Of a stretch of 64,000 bases of DNA, positions 11,501-23,622 are shown piece after piece. Under the pieces are notes generated by a model. It worked only from the letters and a program-made list of their open reading frames with translations. It was not told the origin of the DNA and did not search any database. A program made the position numbers and the translations under genes. Each line of letters starts with the position of its first letter. Position 1 is the stretch's first letter. Source of the stretch: Haemonchus contortus (lineage: Eukaryota; Nematoda; Chromadorea; Rhabditida; Trichostrongylidae); the NCBI GenBank assembly GCA_000469685.2, contig LS997562.1, positions 8,384,007-8,448,006 of the forward strand, written 5' to 3'.

Positions 11501-14500
11501 CTTGTCTCCGCTACATGCTTCTTGACTATTTTTTTAGCGAAAAAATTGCATTTAGTGCAAATTTGAATGCTTTTATTTATAATTGCTTGGAAAAAATTGA
11601 TTTACATTGAATTCAGTTCTAAATTTATGAACCTTAATTAGGAATTTGAATTGTGCAAGCACTAAAATTTCCTGAGCTCTCGAAATGAATATAGATTTCC
11701 TACCAAGCAGTGAATTGCCTCCATAACCGGATCCGAATGACCAGATCTCCCTTTCTGCAGGTCGATGAGCGATCAGTACACGCTCAGGGTTGCATGGCCA
11801 ATGATTGATGACACGTTCTGAAAGACAATAAATATTGGCGAGACTATCACACAATTACCCAATTTTATCACTTCGCTAGGTGCCCAGGTAAAAATGAACA
11901 TTCATACACAACATTACAGCAAAACTGAAACTCTAATGAAGAGAACTTTTTCCCAGGGAAGTCTCGGGTGATTAATGATCCCCCAGTCAGTCATTATCGA
12001 TCAAACACTCACGTTTCACTGGTCTAGGCAGTCCGACTGAGTGGATGCATCGTACAAAGTCGTTATCACCCAATGCATCCCATACTTCGTGACCGACACG
12101 AGTCATAATACGCATTGACAAGACCACATAGTTCGAATCAGTCAACTAAACAGACAAATGACGATTTCGCTTACTATAAACGGCAAATTTGGAGGAGTTG
12201 GCAACACTGTCAAGGCAGAAAACGTATTGCTACTACTTCATGGGCAAATATAGCTAAGACCGAGGAAAAAACAGGGACAGCACGTGTAATGGGTGACATC
12301 CACTGATGTAAAAGGCACAGTTCCCAAGTGGGGGATGTGATGAAGGCTGTGGTATCAAGGCTACGCTGTGGATCAATCTGGGAAATTGGAAATGGCAAAA
12401 TATGAGACGCAAAAGCCAAAACGAATTACATCGCCAACTGACTGGATGTAACCGTCCCCCGATGCCGAAAAATAGCTTGCCAGTCGCTTCTGATGACCAT
12501 CAAGACCATGCTATGTACTGCTGCGCTCAGAATTGAAGTCCTCTTGAGGTTACCCCCACAGATCGAGCTACCGTAGCTGTGTACGATACTCGGTCCTATC
12601 CTCGACCCCTCTTATCAGTGATGAGTGATTATCAGCGAGTTTTTTCAGACAGTAAAACATACCTGCACTCCAATCTTCGACAAAGGTCCACCAACGGGTC
12701 CCATAGAGAAGGGAATCACGTACATGATACGACCTTAAATCAAGCAATCAATCAATAATCGATCGGAGCCTACCAGATTTTTTTGTTCTGTCTTTGAGAG
12801 TTACTCCTTTGAGAAGATGTAATAAACCATCTCGGTTTGCTATCTCATCGATTACTTGTTTTTTATCTATTACCTGCTCTGGTTAACCTTTGGGTAAGGG
12901 GTTGTTAACCTATCATATCTATCATTGAATCAGAACCTCTTCGGGAAATCGAATCCTACGCAATGATTGGGTAACTCTCTCAGAATATCCTAGCACGACT
13001 GCGAAGAAAATTCCATACTTTTCCTTTCTTTATTGATATCTGACCCCCCTTCAGCCTCCCTGCTTGCTTGACTCTAACTTTCCCCATCCCAACACAATTA
13101 CAACATACGTTGAACAGTTGTGCACATGATTTTTATGCTTCCGGGTGAGATTCAAAAAAGCCCCTGCAAGGTTTCCGCTTGTCTAAACTCAGCTCGGAAG
13201 AAAAAAAAAATTGAAGACAGCAATTTAGGATCGCTCATCCTCCCTACCACCACCTCGGGAGCAGGTTTTCCCTACGATGTCAATCGGAAAAGGAGCTCCA
13301 GAGTCTGCCTTTTCGATGAGTTATCTCTCAGAGGAGATAGGTGTAATTAGGCTTATGGTTCCCAACTAAAAAGCACTCACCAGCCATACAGCCGGGGAAT
13401 CGGCTGTCCAGTTCAGTGGCTAGACTATCGGGAGACATCCAGTGACCCATGATCGGTTCAACACCATCCGGTGTGTGGCATACGGTTTGGTACTTGTCCG
13501 GTGTGACCATCCATGTCTTCGACTCAACACGAGCCACATCCTGAAACACGTACGATTATTGATTTATTGATTGATCCGTAATCGATTTCCATCTGCCTTC
13601 TGCTAACCTTGGGATCCGTACGACAGATATAGTTGTTCTCGTATGCCTTCAATGGAGACAGCATACCACGTTCAATCAATTTGTCGATGATCTCATCAGC
13701 TTCATGTTGACTTCCATCGCAGATATAGATGCCTAAATGAGAATGAAAATCACTATGCAAAACATGAAGCCCACGGCCGGGATCGAACCGACAATCTTCT
13801 GATTAGAAGTCAGACGCCTTATCCATTAGGCCACGCGGGCACACCAATCCCAGGTCGAAAACCCGTTTAGCCGCAATAACAACTCACCACGTGGACGCAT
13901 TAATTCCGCCTTCTCAGCCACGAAACGTTGGACCTTTGGTGGCAGTAAGTGGAAATCGCCCTGGAAAAGATTTCTTCAGAAACTATTCGCTAAAATAGAG
14001 TGACTCAGCTCATAACACAAAATTCCATTAAAAACCGTTCATAACAAAAACTTTACTATGCTGCCTAATCCGGTTTATCTAGTGACTCTCCGTTTATCCG
14101 AATCCCTTTGGTAAAACCAGTTGGCACCTCATTAGTTAGCTTGATTGCTGATTAAAAATGCTCTCAGTACAACCGAACAGCCCATAAATGACTATTTAAT
14201 CTACTAGGATAGGGCAATTAAGGGTGTTAGAGTAATAATCCTGAAGAATTCGGTCTTGACACTTCCATTTGCCGTCTTTTCTTCTCTGATAATCTTTCAG
14301 CTACTAGACGTTCCCTTCGTGTTAGTATACACAAGCTTTCGAGCCATTACAGAGATTAATCATCCCCGGGGAAATCACCCCGCCACGCAGTACTTTTGTT
14401 TTGAGCCTAAGTAGCCATTCAGATTTTTACGCCCATGAATAACTCGTTTTATACCTCTGAACGCAGGCGGAGGATCGTCTCGTGTCTTCACAACGGTGGA

Positions 14501-17500
14501 GACGATCAAGGTTCGAGAATTGGCTAGAGTAGGCCAGAGTAGGCCAGAGTAGGCCAGAGTAGACCAGAGTAGACCAGAGTAGACCAGAGTAGGCCAGAGT
14601 AGGTATAGCATAACAGGATAGAATAGGAGAGAAAAGTAGGGTGATGCAAGGTAGGGTAAAGTAAGGTAGGCTAGAGTGGGGTAGACTAGAGTGAGGTACG
14701 CTAGAATAAGGTAGGCTAGACTAAGGTAGGCCAAAGCAAGGTGGGGTGATCAAGGTAGGCTACAGTAAGGTAGGCTAAAGTAAGATACTCCAAAGTAATG
14801 TAGTGGAATCATGCACGGTAGGGGAGGTAGGACATGAGGTCAAGTTAATATAGGGAAGGATTGGGTAGGATAGGATAGGATAAGATAGGGTACGTTGGCG
14901 GGGTTAATCTACTTCTGAATCGATCAAAACTATCATGAACTGTTTTACCCCTTGCCATTACTTTTCCTTTGACTTTCCCAGATGTGATAAAATTCTCTGA
15001 CGTAGAAGTCTGCCTCGGCTATTAAAGCATTTCTGGCACATCCATAATTTTTTGACCCGTTCGTGTATTTTTCTATATGGATAGAAGAGAAGATAACACC
15101 ACTGCTTTCGAGCTCACGCAGCTGCACACACATACATCGCATAGTAGCCCTACCGCTATTTTTCCGCCATGGCTACGTGTCGTCCTTAAAAAACAGAATG
15201 CTCTATTGAGCCCTTTGTGCCTTTATTTCATGAGCTCACTTGAGGACGAGTTCCAACAAGAGAAGTGATTTACCATATATGTACGTGGTCAGCAACGATT
15301 TGGGAGTTTACTCGGCTTGAAGACCTCCTATGAGGTGGACGATGGATAGAGGTAAACGTCCTAGGTATCATTTGCAAATCCTGAGAGCCTGATCACCTAG
15401 GTCCTGCATAGACCCCTCCGAGGTGCTTGAATTGATAGCTTTGCAAATTAGCCCACCAACAGCAGAACAATCATTTACTTTTTTTGGACAAAATTTTCTA
15501 TTTACTGATAGCACCACGTGGCAGTGCTTTCTCGAATAGTTGATTTGGAAAAAAATCTTAACCGCTAATCACTTCTGACAGATTGCTGAGCTAGCGCTTT
15601 TCCTCGGTTAGTCATACCTTGAATTCTTATTCATACAAAAAATGCCATAAATTAATTTCGAAATCACTTCTTACTTTGTATACGACCCAAGCGTAACATA
15701 CCGTAACTGGAGATAAGCTGCAGTTCATACTCAACGAACGGCGATTCATGAGGAACCAGACGTCGCTGCAAACCTCCTACCTTTTCCAATTTGGTGCAAC
15801 GGGAAACTCATACACATCAACACTTACCTAGCCCCGCTATAAGTTACAGACTACGGTATATTACCTCTGGGTACTCGACTATTCGCCTAGCCAGACTTCA
15901 CGTAGGTACCGATTTTAGCGCAAACAAAAGATGCCAAAAGCCAAGCCAGAACCGAACTAGTCCGATCCTAGCGCTAACATTTCATCTGAATTTTGAAACG
16001 GAGACCATCGCTGTCCGTTCATCACTATAACAAAAAATAAAAACAAGGGAAGCTTTGAGCCTATTTTCGGATCATGGACATTGACCCGTGGATTTGATGA
16101 CTTTCACCACCCATGGCATCTCGTCTTTGAAAGATTCTACATACATGAAACAATGCCAAGATTGGATACCGCTTGATCCATCAGTTACAACCGAACCGAA
16201 ACCTAACCTCCCCCCCCCCTCCCCCCCGAAACCAAACCCAACCCCATATGGGTTTTGAAGTGCAGCTCTCAAAGATATCCAAGCACTGAATTGCTTACTG
16301 GCTGTCACCGATCAGCAAGAAAATGCATCCAAACGCATCCACGACTTTTCAAATGTGATAGGAATCCGTGGCAATCCTGAGAAAGGGACTGACCGAAGCA
16401 GTAATGCATCTTTTCTGCCAGCTTCAGCTAGTCACCCCTCCGTACCAGTATTTATATAATCAACCCATTTCCTATGATTATTCTTGTAGTGGAAAGGGGC
16501 AGCACTTTCACCTTCTCCAGCCTTCGTGGTACAGGAAACTCAGCATTGATTCCAGTTTTTGATCATCTCCTTGATAAGCAAGCCGCTCTACAATATCTCA
16601 GCTCCTCTCACAGTCTTTTCTGCTGAGCCTAAGGCTGGCTCGATCTTCAACCTTGTTCCCTTTCCAGTGATACCTACCAACGATGCCAGGCCTACTGTTT
16701 TTATCGCATTCCACCTACTGAAATCTGCAGGACCAGCTAATCTAATTGACAGGTCTAAGGCCTATTCGGTTGACTTCAGGAATACTAGTGCTTAGCGTTT
16801 TAGACTGCCAACACTAATCTGCTCGAAGCTAACCAAGTAGGCCATAAACCTCCTCAGTAGTATAGGCGGCCCTGCAGATCTGTAGATGGAATACCATCAG
16901 CCCGAAGTGAGGGCTTAGACACCTGCACTAGCCCGCTAAGTATTGGTCGACTATGACCCCGAACTTTTACCCTAGATAAGTCATTCTTACCCTGGCCTAG
17001 CCCTTGCAACAAACCCCACGATAACGGTGACCATAAACCCAGACCTTAACCCCAGATAAGTCATCTTTGCCCCGGCCTAGCTCTTGCAACAAAAGTGTCA
17101 TTCATGCACAACACTTGCCCAAAATAGCCCAGCCACTATTTATCGTTATCAGAGGCTAATCGATAGAATGATACAACAAAGTAATAGTTGCAATTGTCGA
17201 CGGATTCCCCTTCCCTGCCCTTGGAATCGTCGATGTTATCAGTTCCTTGGTTTCATCATCGCTCGTAAAAGGAAAACCGCAGTGGACTGATAAGAGCCGT
17301 TAGGAGTAAGGACCCTTTGCAACAAAAACAAACCCCCTTCCTAATCTAACAACAACACAATGGACAGGATCAACTAAAATTTCGAAACTGAACATTTTTA
17401 TTAGAGGTTATTCATAGACCCAGAAAAAAATCGTCTTGAGCAATTTTAGAATCGATTATCGATTCAATGATATCATAAGTGATTGAGTCATCGATTTTCT

Positions 17501-20500
17501 TTGCATTATCACTGTCCCTTGCAAATGTTGTCAATGAAAGACACGGGGCAAAACAAAAGTACACCCCGCTGGCTGGCCAATGTTCCACTTTTGCTGACGA
17601 CTGTTCAGCGATTCATCTGGGCTGCCACATTATCGGAGCATACAGAGAACGAACAGACCTTAAGAGGTACCCATGCCGGATTGTCATCGCCACCCAAACC
17701 CCAGCAATACTCATTCACCCATTTGTTCAATTCTGGGGATTGGAAAACTCCCGGATCCCGGACCAGCCTTAGGAATCCGGCAGCATCTGCTAGGCTAGGG
17801 ACACATGCCCTTTAGGTTACGCCAACACACCATTCCGTTTACGTTTGCAGATTTGAGTCCACTTTCCGTGCCTAGAATGTTCCACCGTCCGAAAGCGCCC
17901 ATCTACAGTAGTCCGTTCCTGTGTGACTTTAAGTCCGGTTTTTCGTAGAGCTGCTGCTCCACCAAAGGCTCAACGGCTATGGTAGAATTCGTGGAACAGG
18001 CCACATGCGAGTGACATTGTGGTGGGTAATTCCAACAGTAAAACAAATGTAAGGCTGGTAAGGCAAGGTACTAAAGGAACGTCTCAGCACACATCACTCA
18101 AATAGACAAAACAATCGGATTCACATCACAGCGCGCAACAGGGTTAAGTGTACTATATCGGACCTGATGACACTATCGCACGACTTTTGTTTAGGAAATC
18201 GAAGGGAATTTTGGGAATGATACCCATGAATTGGCTATAATTTTCTCTAACTACCCATCAATCAATCCCTATTCCCAATCCATCTGTTCATATTCACACT
18301 TTCCGTACCAATTGGTTATATCCATAATTTGCTCAGCCAGAAAAACAAATAAATAGGAGCAAAACAAAAAATGAGGCATCAAGGCTGCCCTTTGAACAAA
18401 GTTTCTGCCCAAACTGAAGTTTAGAATGCCGTTTAATATGGCTCAACCCCAACCATTTTCGCCTTCTTTTTTCTGTCAAGGTGAAGAGGTCGAAGTTTTA
18501 TAGGAATTAATTTTTACTACCATAAGTATTACTGTTTAAGCCAACGCCTTGACAGAGTTCAAGAAAGTTTTTCGCTATTCGGAAGACTCAGTACTGGGTA
18601 CCGTACCTTTTTAAATTTTATTATGATTTTATTACATATAATGGGGTGGGCAGATATAAATGGGTATTGGAACTCAGTCACTAATCCGTGTGTCGACGAT
18701 GGCAGAACCATTGATCCTTCTAACGAAAAGATTCTTTGTGAGGGGGTGTCGGAGAAACAGCGGAACCCGGAAATGCATGCAGCACTTACTACTGTTTCTT
18801 GGTTATTTACCTGAGACTACGTTGAAATGGCCTGGGATCGGTCCCTAATCCCTTCTATTCATGTTTTGCAAAACTGGAATAAATCTCATTCACGCCTAGT
18901 GTCACAGCAATTTCCCTTCAAAAGGGCACTACATGGATTAACCTGGGCCGATCGCTGCGAACTGGTATTAGGGATATTCCATTCGTGCTCTGATCATCAC
19001 ATAACACTGGAATCCCTAATATCCGAGCTACCGGATTTGAATAAAATTTGATCTTCCACTGGACTGACCCGATGAATCCTGCTTTGAACTGGCCCCACTC
19101 ATTTCAATTGGAATTTATCTCCCCTTTCAAGAGCGACAATTATCCCTCCGGCTCAAACATGGTCAAGCGAACTGCCAAAAGCTAGTCTGGAACATTAGGA
19201 AACTCCTGGGCGCTGCTCCCAATAGGCTGTAAAACCCTAACAGGGTGAAGGTCCCCTTAATCTCATCAATTAGATAATCACTACCTAATAAATGACAGAA
19301 CCCTACAATATATCCTATCCGAAGTATCTACCCAGTGGTTCTATCGGCGCATCTCTCATTCCCGTCACCGTCACCTGTCGTTGCAAATCATCCCCGACTA
19401 AAGAGTACGAGAGAAACTGCGGTGAACACGCGGATAGGGCAAGGGTCATCAAAGACTGGTCGTTACCCTTTATCAATAAAATAATATTTTCTGATAACTA
19501 AATATATTCAGGTACTTATCATTATTAGTCAGGTCTTTGACCCTTTAGACTATAAAATGTATGCAATTAAATTACATCAAAGAGAGTTGCCATCGTTGCA
19601 TTGTTTTTGATCAGAGTAATCTGCGACCGAGTCCTACATCAAACAACCTCTCCCTCTAGAATGCGCCACCCATTCAGCTAACTTTCAGAAACGACAAGCT
19701 ATCTGACAAAGCCAATACCACCACCTCGAGGCTTTCCCTAGTCAGAAGTTCTGTCTAGTGAGGGAACGCCTAAATCACCTGAGTGGGACTCAATCTACGG
19801 ACTATGTAAATAGTGCAGCACAGATACCGTTTCTCGCACTGCTCCATCTTCGCCATATTCGTAGAGGACCATCAAATGATGCCCCTGGTATGCGTCCTCG
19901 GACCTCATTTCCATTCGTGAGCCTTTATTCCAACTCTATTAGCTCCAGTTTACAAAGTCTATGCATCATTTTCCTCCAAGCACTGAGTCACATCTTACTG
20001 GAGCGCCCCTGTCCAGGGAAGCCCCAAAAAGGCCTGGCTGGCCCCGAAAACCGATCCACAACGGGCCTTCAAGACGAAGTCTGAAAACTTTGAGAGTGGA
20101 GTCCAATGCGCTGGCTAGCTTCGAAATCAAACCTCGACGGGTCACATTCGAAAGGAAATTCAAGAAAAATCTGGATACTGTAGCGACTGGAGAGTGATTT
20201 CTTGACCACGATACCAGGTGAGAAACGCGGCGCATCGCTATGAGTAGCACCAAATCAACTTAAACAGTAATACCGACCGCTTTGACCGCTTTATGTATTT
20301 GGAAACCCACAGCACAGGTTGCAAGGAATGGCATCCTTTGCTTCAGCACTTCTTCTGAATGGGAACAGGTCGTTCACGTGATACCTCTGCCCGTTGTACA
20401 CATAAGATAAACAGTACATCTATGCAATCAAAACAACGAGTCCACCAAGATTACAAATCAATCAATAAGTATCAGTTTCCTTCGACTTTTGATGTTTACC

Positions 20501-20813
20501 CTCATTTTCGATTTCAACTGTACAGGCTGACTATAACGGGAAAGTACAGCTTGACGCGGACGCGCCTCATTAGCAATACAGTTCAGAAATGGTTAATAAT
20601 GGCAGAATCATAAAAAGCTTTTTTGCCATTTTCCTTACAGACTGCCATCATCGTCAACAATCAATATCAATCAATAACTGTAGCCAAATCAAACGACAAG
20701 AAACGAACCTTATGAATCGGCACATGGCCGAGGCGTTTCATTACAACCTCATTGACAACGTAGAAGGCATCGTCAGAGATCTGTCGCAACGAGGCATTCG
20801 CAGCGCCAGTGCT
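8570..20813 (-). CDS. pck: Phosphoenolpyruvate carboxykinase (GTP), nematode PCK family, 17 exons resolved
   Basis: Converts oxaloacetate plus GTP to phosphoenolpyruvate, GDP and CO2; in parasitic worms it often runs in the CO2-fixing direction. Exons in transcript order (minus strand): 20813-20709, 13960-13888, 13732-13608, 13540-13381, 12733-12663, 12145-12013, 11817-11704, 11072-10969, 10879-10783, 10662-10576, 10520-10393, 10122-9973, 9913-9787, 9666-9563, 9490-9326, 8817-8704, 8644-8570 (TAA). All junctions are GT-AG and phases join without a break, giving 643 codons plus stop. Counting from the first resolved residue: ARVESK substrate loop (about 104-109), [14 protein letters not shown] (250-263), AEHMLIMG (281-288), P-loop PSACGKTN with the reactive Cys (304-311), metal-binding GDD (328-330), [10 protein letters not shown] (454-463), WF and FLWPGYG nucleotide clamp (535-550). 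The C-terminus ends at the family's normal place. The initiator Met must lie upstream of 20813. Length and core match the GTP-dependent family. The gene looks intact. Confidence 0.96.
8938..9126. repeat. Inverted repeat with CG-rich arms in a PEPCK intron
   Basis: A left arm near 8938-8966 (AGACGCGCGCGGTCGCGTAG) is matched in reverse complement near 9097-9126 (CTACGCGACAGCGCGCGTCA), with about 130 bp between. It lies in the 508-nt intron 8818-9325 and looks like a small fold-back or MITE-type insertion. It holds no coding sequence. Confidence 0.7.
11105..11345. repeat. Tandem repeat, period 88 bp, in a PEPCK intron
   Basis: CATGTCTCGGACGCGTGCGG recurs at 11131, 11219 and 11307 with small changes, giving about 2.7 copies of an 88-bp unit. 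Each carries a CG-rich core (GCGTGCGGTCGC). The array fills much of the 631-nt intron 11073-11703. A related CG-rich motif appears in the intron at 8938 (GCGCGCGGTCGCG), so the units may derive from the same mobile sequence. Confidence 0.88.
13769..13840 (-). tRNA. tRNA-Arg (anticodon TCT)
   Basis: The minus strand folds as a 72-nt cloverleaf. Acceptor stem GCCCGCG pairs with CGTGGGC (one G-U). The D arm is GCCT/AGGC, the anticodon stem TCTGA/TCAGA with loop CTTCTAA (anticodon TCT), and the T arm GTCGG TTCGATC CCGGC. Box A (TGGCCTAATGG) and box B (GGTTCGATCCC) are canonical. A TTTT pol III terminator follows within about 10 nt. It decodes AGA. It sits inside the 155-nt PEPCK intron 13733-13887, on the same strand as PEPCK. 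Confidence 0.96.
14525..14890. repeat. Minisatellite, 10-bp unit AGAGTAGGCC and degenerate continuation
   Basis: About eight near-perfect copies of a 10-bp unit (AGAGTAGGCC or AGAGTAGACC) occupy 14525-14603. They run into a looser array of GTAGGCTAGAGT-like and GTAAGGTAGG-like units up to about 14890. The whole is strongly purine-biased on the plus strand. A minus-strand open frame across it ([13 protein letters not shown] repeats) is an artefact of the repeat. Confidence 0.9.
16950..17095. repeat. Two-copy tandem repeat, period about 80 bp
   Basis: AGATAAGTCAT followed by a CCTGGCCTAGC-type stretch and TTGCAACAAA occurs at 16974 and again at 17054. The two copies differ at scattered positions, so the duplication is not recent. 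Confidence 0.8.
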
Positions 20814-23118
20814 CTGAAATGGAAATCGATTGATATTGATTGATGTATATAGCGGTCCACCATTTATATTTCAGTGGAAAATAATTTCAAGGTGATGAAA
20901 AGGCGATACCGAGTCAACACAAAAAAAACTACTTGTTTCCCTCCCATACCTGGAAATATCGGAGATCTGTAAGCGTATTGATTTATCGATTGATTTGTCA
21001 GCTAATTCAGCTATTATACAATTTTGAAAGAAGGAAAAGACAAAGGAAGGGCCCTGAAAGTTTTTCTCGACGACCTGTTATTCTAAGAATAAATTCTTCA
21101 TCGATGGTTTTGAGGACGGAAAAATGAGAATAGAAGCCCCCATTCGACCCTACTGAGTAGAGGTGGGGCGAAGTGCATTTTGGCACCTGTGGTTTTGGTG
21201 CAGGCACTGGAAGTGTATTAGACCAGAGGGTACTGTATGGGAAAACTACCGGAAAATTCGGAAAAGAAAAGGAAAAATTTTCCGGTGACTTCCCGAGAGG
21301 TAGCTGCCTGCCCGTATTTCAAGAAACCAGTACCCATGGATTCGTTCCAAAACCTGCACCCGGGTCATGATACAGTACCCGGGCCATGATACAGAATCCC
21401 TTTGAAGTCCAAGATTTTACTCGAGACTTTCAAAGGAGAAGTTGCCTGCCTGCAATATGAGGAACCAGAAATCTGTGGGATAGTTTCAAGACCGCAATCG
21501 GGCAGTAGTCCGCTACCTTTAGCGAAATAGCTGTCTATCAATTCGAGAACGAGCAATACAGTACCTGCGTACCCTCCCCTGAACTTCCAGAACTGGAAGA
21601 AAGGGGACGTCCTATGGTGGGAGTGAACTTCAGCAACGGTTGTCGTACTTTTAATACAGGAACTTCATAAGCGTGAAAGTTGACCCTAGGCTAAATCGAG
21701 TTCTTTGGGTATTACTGACAACCATAACATCATAGTTATTGGCTGTTAGTGATTACTTACGATCTTGACTGGTGCAACAACTAACTGCCGAAATAACGGA
21801 AGCCACCGCATATGTGCCACAGCTAATTACTGGTACGGGACGACAAGTGAAAGACGGTGCTGCTTGCCTGTTGACGTCTGCTATCGTTGTACTTCGATGG
21901 GCAAAAAAATGTGATCGACAAAGGGAACTCTTTTTTTGTGATAAAGAGTTTAGAGCAGTCCGTATCTCGAACGGGAGGACAGTAACGGAATTCCGAGAAC
22001 CACCAGTCGATGACGAGTTCAGGAGCGCGGTCGGGAACCGTCCCGGAACTGACTTGGGCGCTTGAACATCATAATCGATTGGAACCTCAGTTGGCTCTGA
22101 CGTGCTATGCCAACACTCGAACTTGACTCCATAGCCAATCAGGTGTTTAAGAAATTTGAAAAGAAAGCGTCAACTGACGCTGATGCGGTCCTGCAGGACA
22201 GCACTTGACCCGTGGGCGTGAGGAAGACCTCCTCACTCAGTAAATCTCCTGAATACCTCAAGTTCTGGACATCCGGACCTCAGAACCATAGCCCTATCCG
22301 GGCCTCCATACCCAAAATATCGATCGGCAAAGCGTCAACATGTTTTCCATACCGTCCAAAGCTGATAATTCTAGTTGTTATCAAAATACTTTCACCCATA
22401 GACTTCTACCTTGCGATGGCTACAGCGTGTACAGTGTTGTTATGATGACGAGCAAATGATTACTGACATGTCCCTTTTATGTAGAACCGGTTATCGCCGC
22501 GGAAGGGAGCCCGGAAAAAGGGCATAAGTCCATTACGCGGAACTGAGCTGACAGTTTGGATGACACCAACAAAGGTAAAAACAGATGGGAATCATGTATA
22601 TGACGTTTTGACGAAGTAAACTCATCACCCGAAGACGTCACAAGTTCAAGGCAACTGCTCTTTCCTGAACACATCCCCGAATTAAGTCCAACGGAAGTCG
22701 TTGGCGGTCATGGTTAGCTCAAGGCTGCCTCTTCGTGTTTTCCTAATCGAATCGAATCCGGTCCTTCACGAACAGAGACCTGAGAGCTATTTCAGTATGT
22801 GGGCATTTTTGTGAACGTGTGTTAGAGGCTAGACCCAGACGAAAACTTCGGGCTAGCAGTTGGGGAGCTTCGCCTTAGCATAGGAACGACCTCACGAAAT
22901 ATGAAAGCTCCTCACTGAAAAAAGGGGAGCATTTGAACCTTGGGAACCAACCAGCTCACTTTCTTCTTACTGTAGTAGAGCAGTGCTCGTATCAAAGAGA
23001 GTGGTGCAGATTATTGGATTGGCCACCTAGCCATTTTATGACACTCCCGACTTCCATGAAAGGAACCACAGCTTACCACCCTCCCTCTAACAACAGTAAC
23101 AGAGGTTACTTTTATCGA
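20814..23118. other. Region upstream of the resolved PEPCK exons
   Basis: Should contain the PEPCK start exon and promoter. Apart from the candidate leader exon at 21761-21811, nothing is assigned. A plus frame at 21772-22065 overlaps that candidate in antisense and has no recognisable family. Confidence 0.6.
21761..21811 (-). CDS. Candidate first coding exon of the PEPCK gene
   Basis: Reading the minus strand, an ATG at 21811 opens 17 codons that end at a strong donor (GTAAGTAATC) in phase 0, which is the phase the first resolved PEPCK exon (20813) needs. The peptide, MRWLPLFRQLVVAPVKI, is short, hydrophobic and basic with no acidic residue, which would suit a mitochondrial leader. A possible trans-splice acceptor (TTAG) lies a few bases before the ATG. 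This is inference from phase and splice signal only. Short ATG-to-donor exons arise by chance, and nematode PEPCK N-termini vary, so another start exon is possible. Confidence 0.3.
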
Positions 23119-23622
23119 AGGCACAAGTCATAATAATTTCGAGCTACCCTTCTTAGGTTCAAAAGCGGAAGTGTTGATATAGAGAAGTACATCGGTGGCG
23201 AAGAAAGCGAAAAATTGCCTATTTCAAGCTTTTTAAAAATACTGGAAGTGGAGGTTCTACGAGATCACCGCGACGGGAACGGCATGTAAGAGGTGTTTGG
23301 ACGAGATTTAACTTGCTCCCATTGTGCAAAGAGATGACTATATCAGGCCAAAATTGTCCGGAGCTGCTTTTCACTGTCGCCATGGGTTACAACAAGTTGT
23401 TTCAACTTCATGCATGGGAGTCTCTTGAGATAGTGCAGCCTCTACTATGAAGCTGTCGAAACTCGTCCATTATAGGTATGGCATTCACACGATGCAAACT
23501 CCGGCCCCCTATTGTGCCCAATCCAGGTCGTTTTACGACCATATAACGGCAGATATGGTATAAGGGGGGCCTTTCATACCATAGGGAGGTCTCAGAAACC
23601 ATTTTCATCGTGAATTGTGCCT
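23119..23622. mobile_element. MITE copy, part of the long inverted duplication (left)
   Basis: The right end, TCGTGAATTGTGCCT followed by TTAA (23623), is clear. The left end (AGGCACAAGTCATAATAATT) is degenerate. The internal sequence aligns along its length with the 6528 and 43244 copies, including GTTTGGACGAGATTTAACTT and GGCAGATATGGTATAAG. Confidence 0.8.

Larger units (their letters stand above)
13961..20708 (-). other. Longest PEPCK intron (6.7 kb), repeat-filled
   Basis: It separates the exon ending LGHVPIHK from the exon starting GDFHLLPPK. It holds an AG-rich minisatellite (14525-14890), a two-copy tandem repeat (16950-17095), a C-rich tract (16210-16227) and otherwise unremarkable AT-rich sequence. 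I see no convincing nested gene on either strand; the open frames here are short and match no family I know. Confidence 0.85.

Noticed and set aside
14375..14734. Minus frame with [13 protein letters not shown] repeats, like a membrane protein
   Set aside because: It is produced by translating the 10-bp minisatellite and its degenerate continuation.
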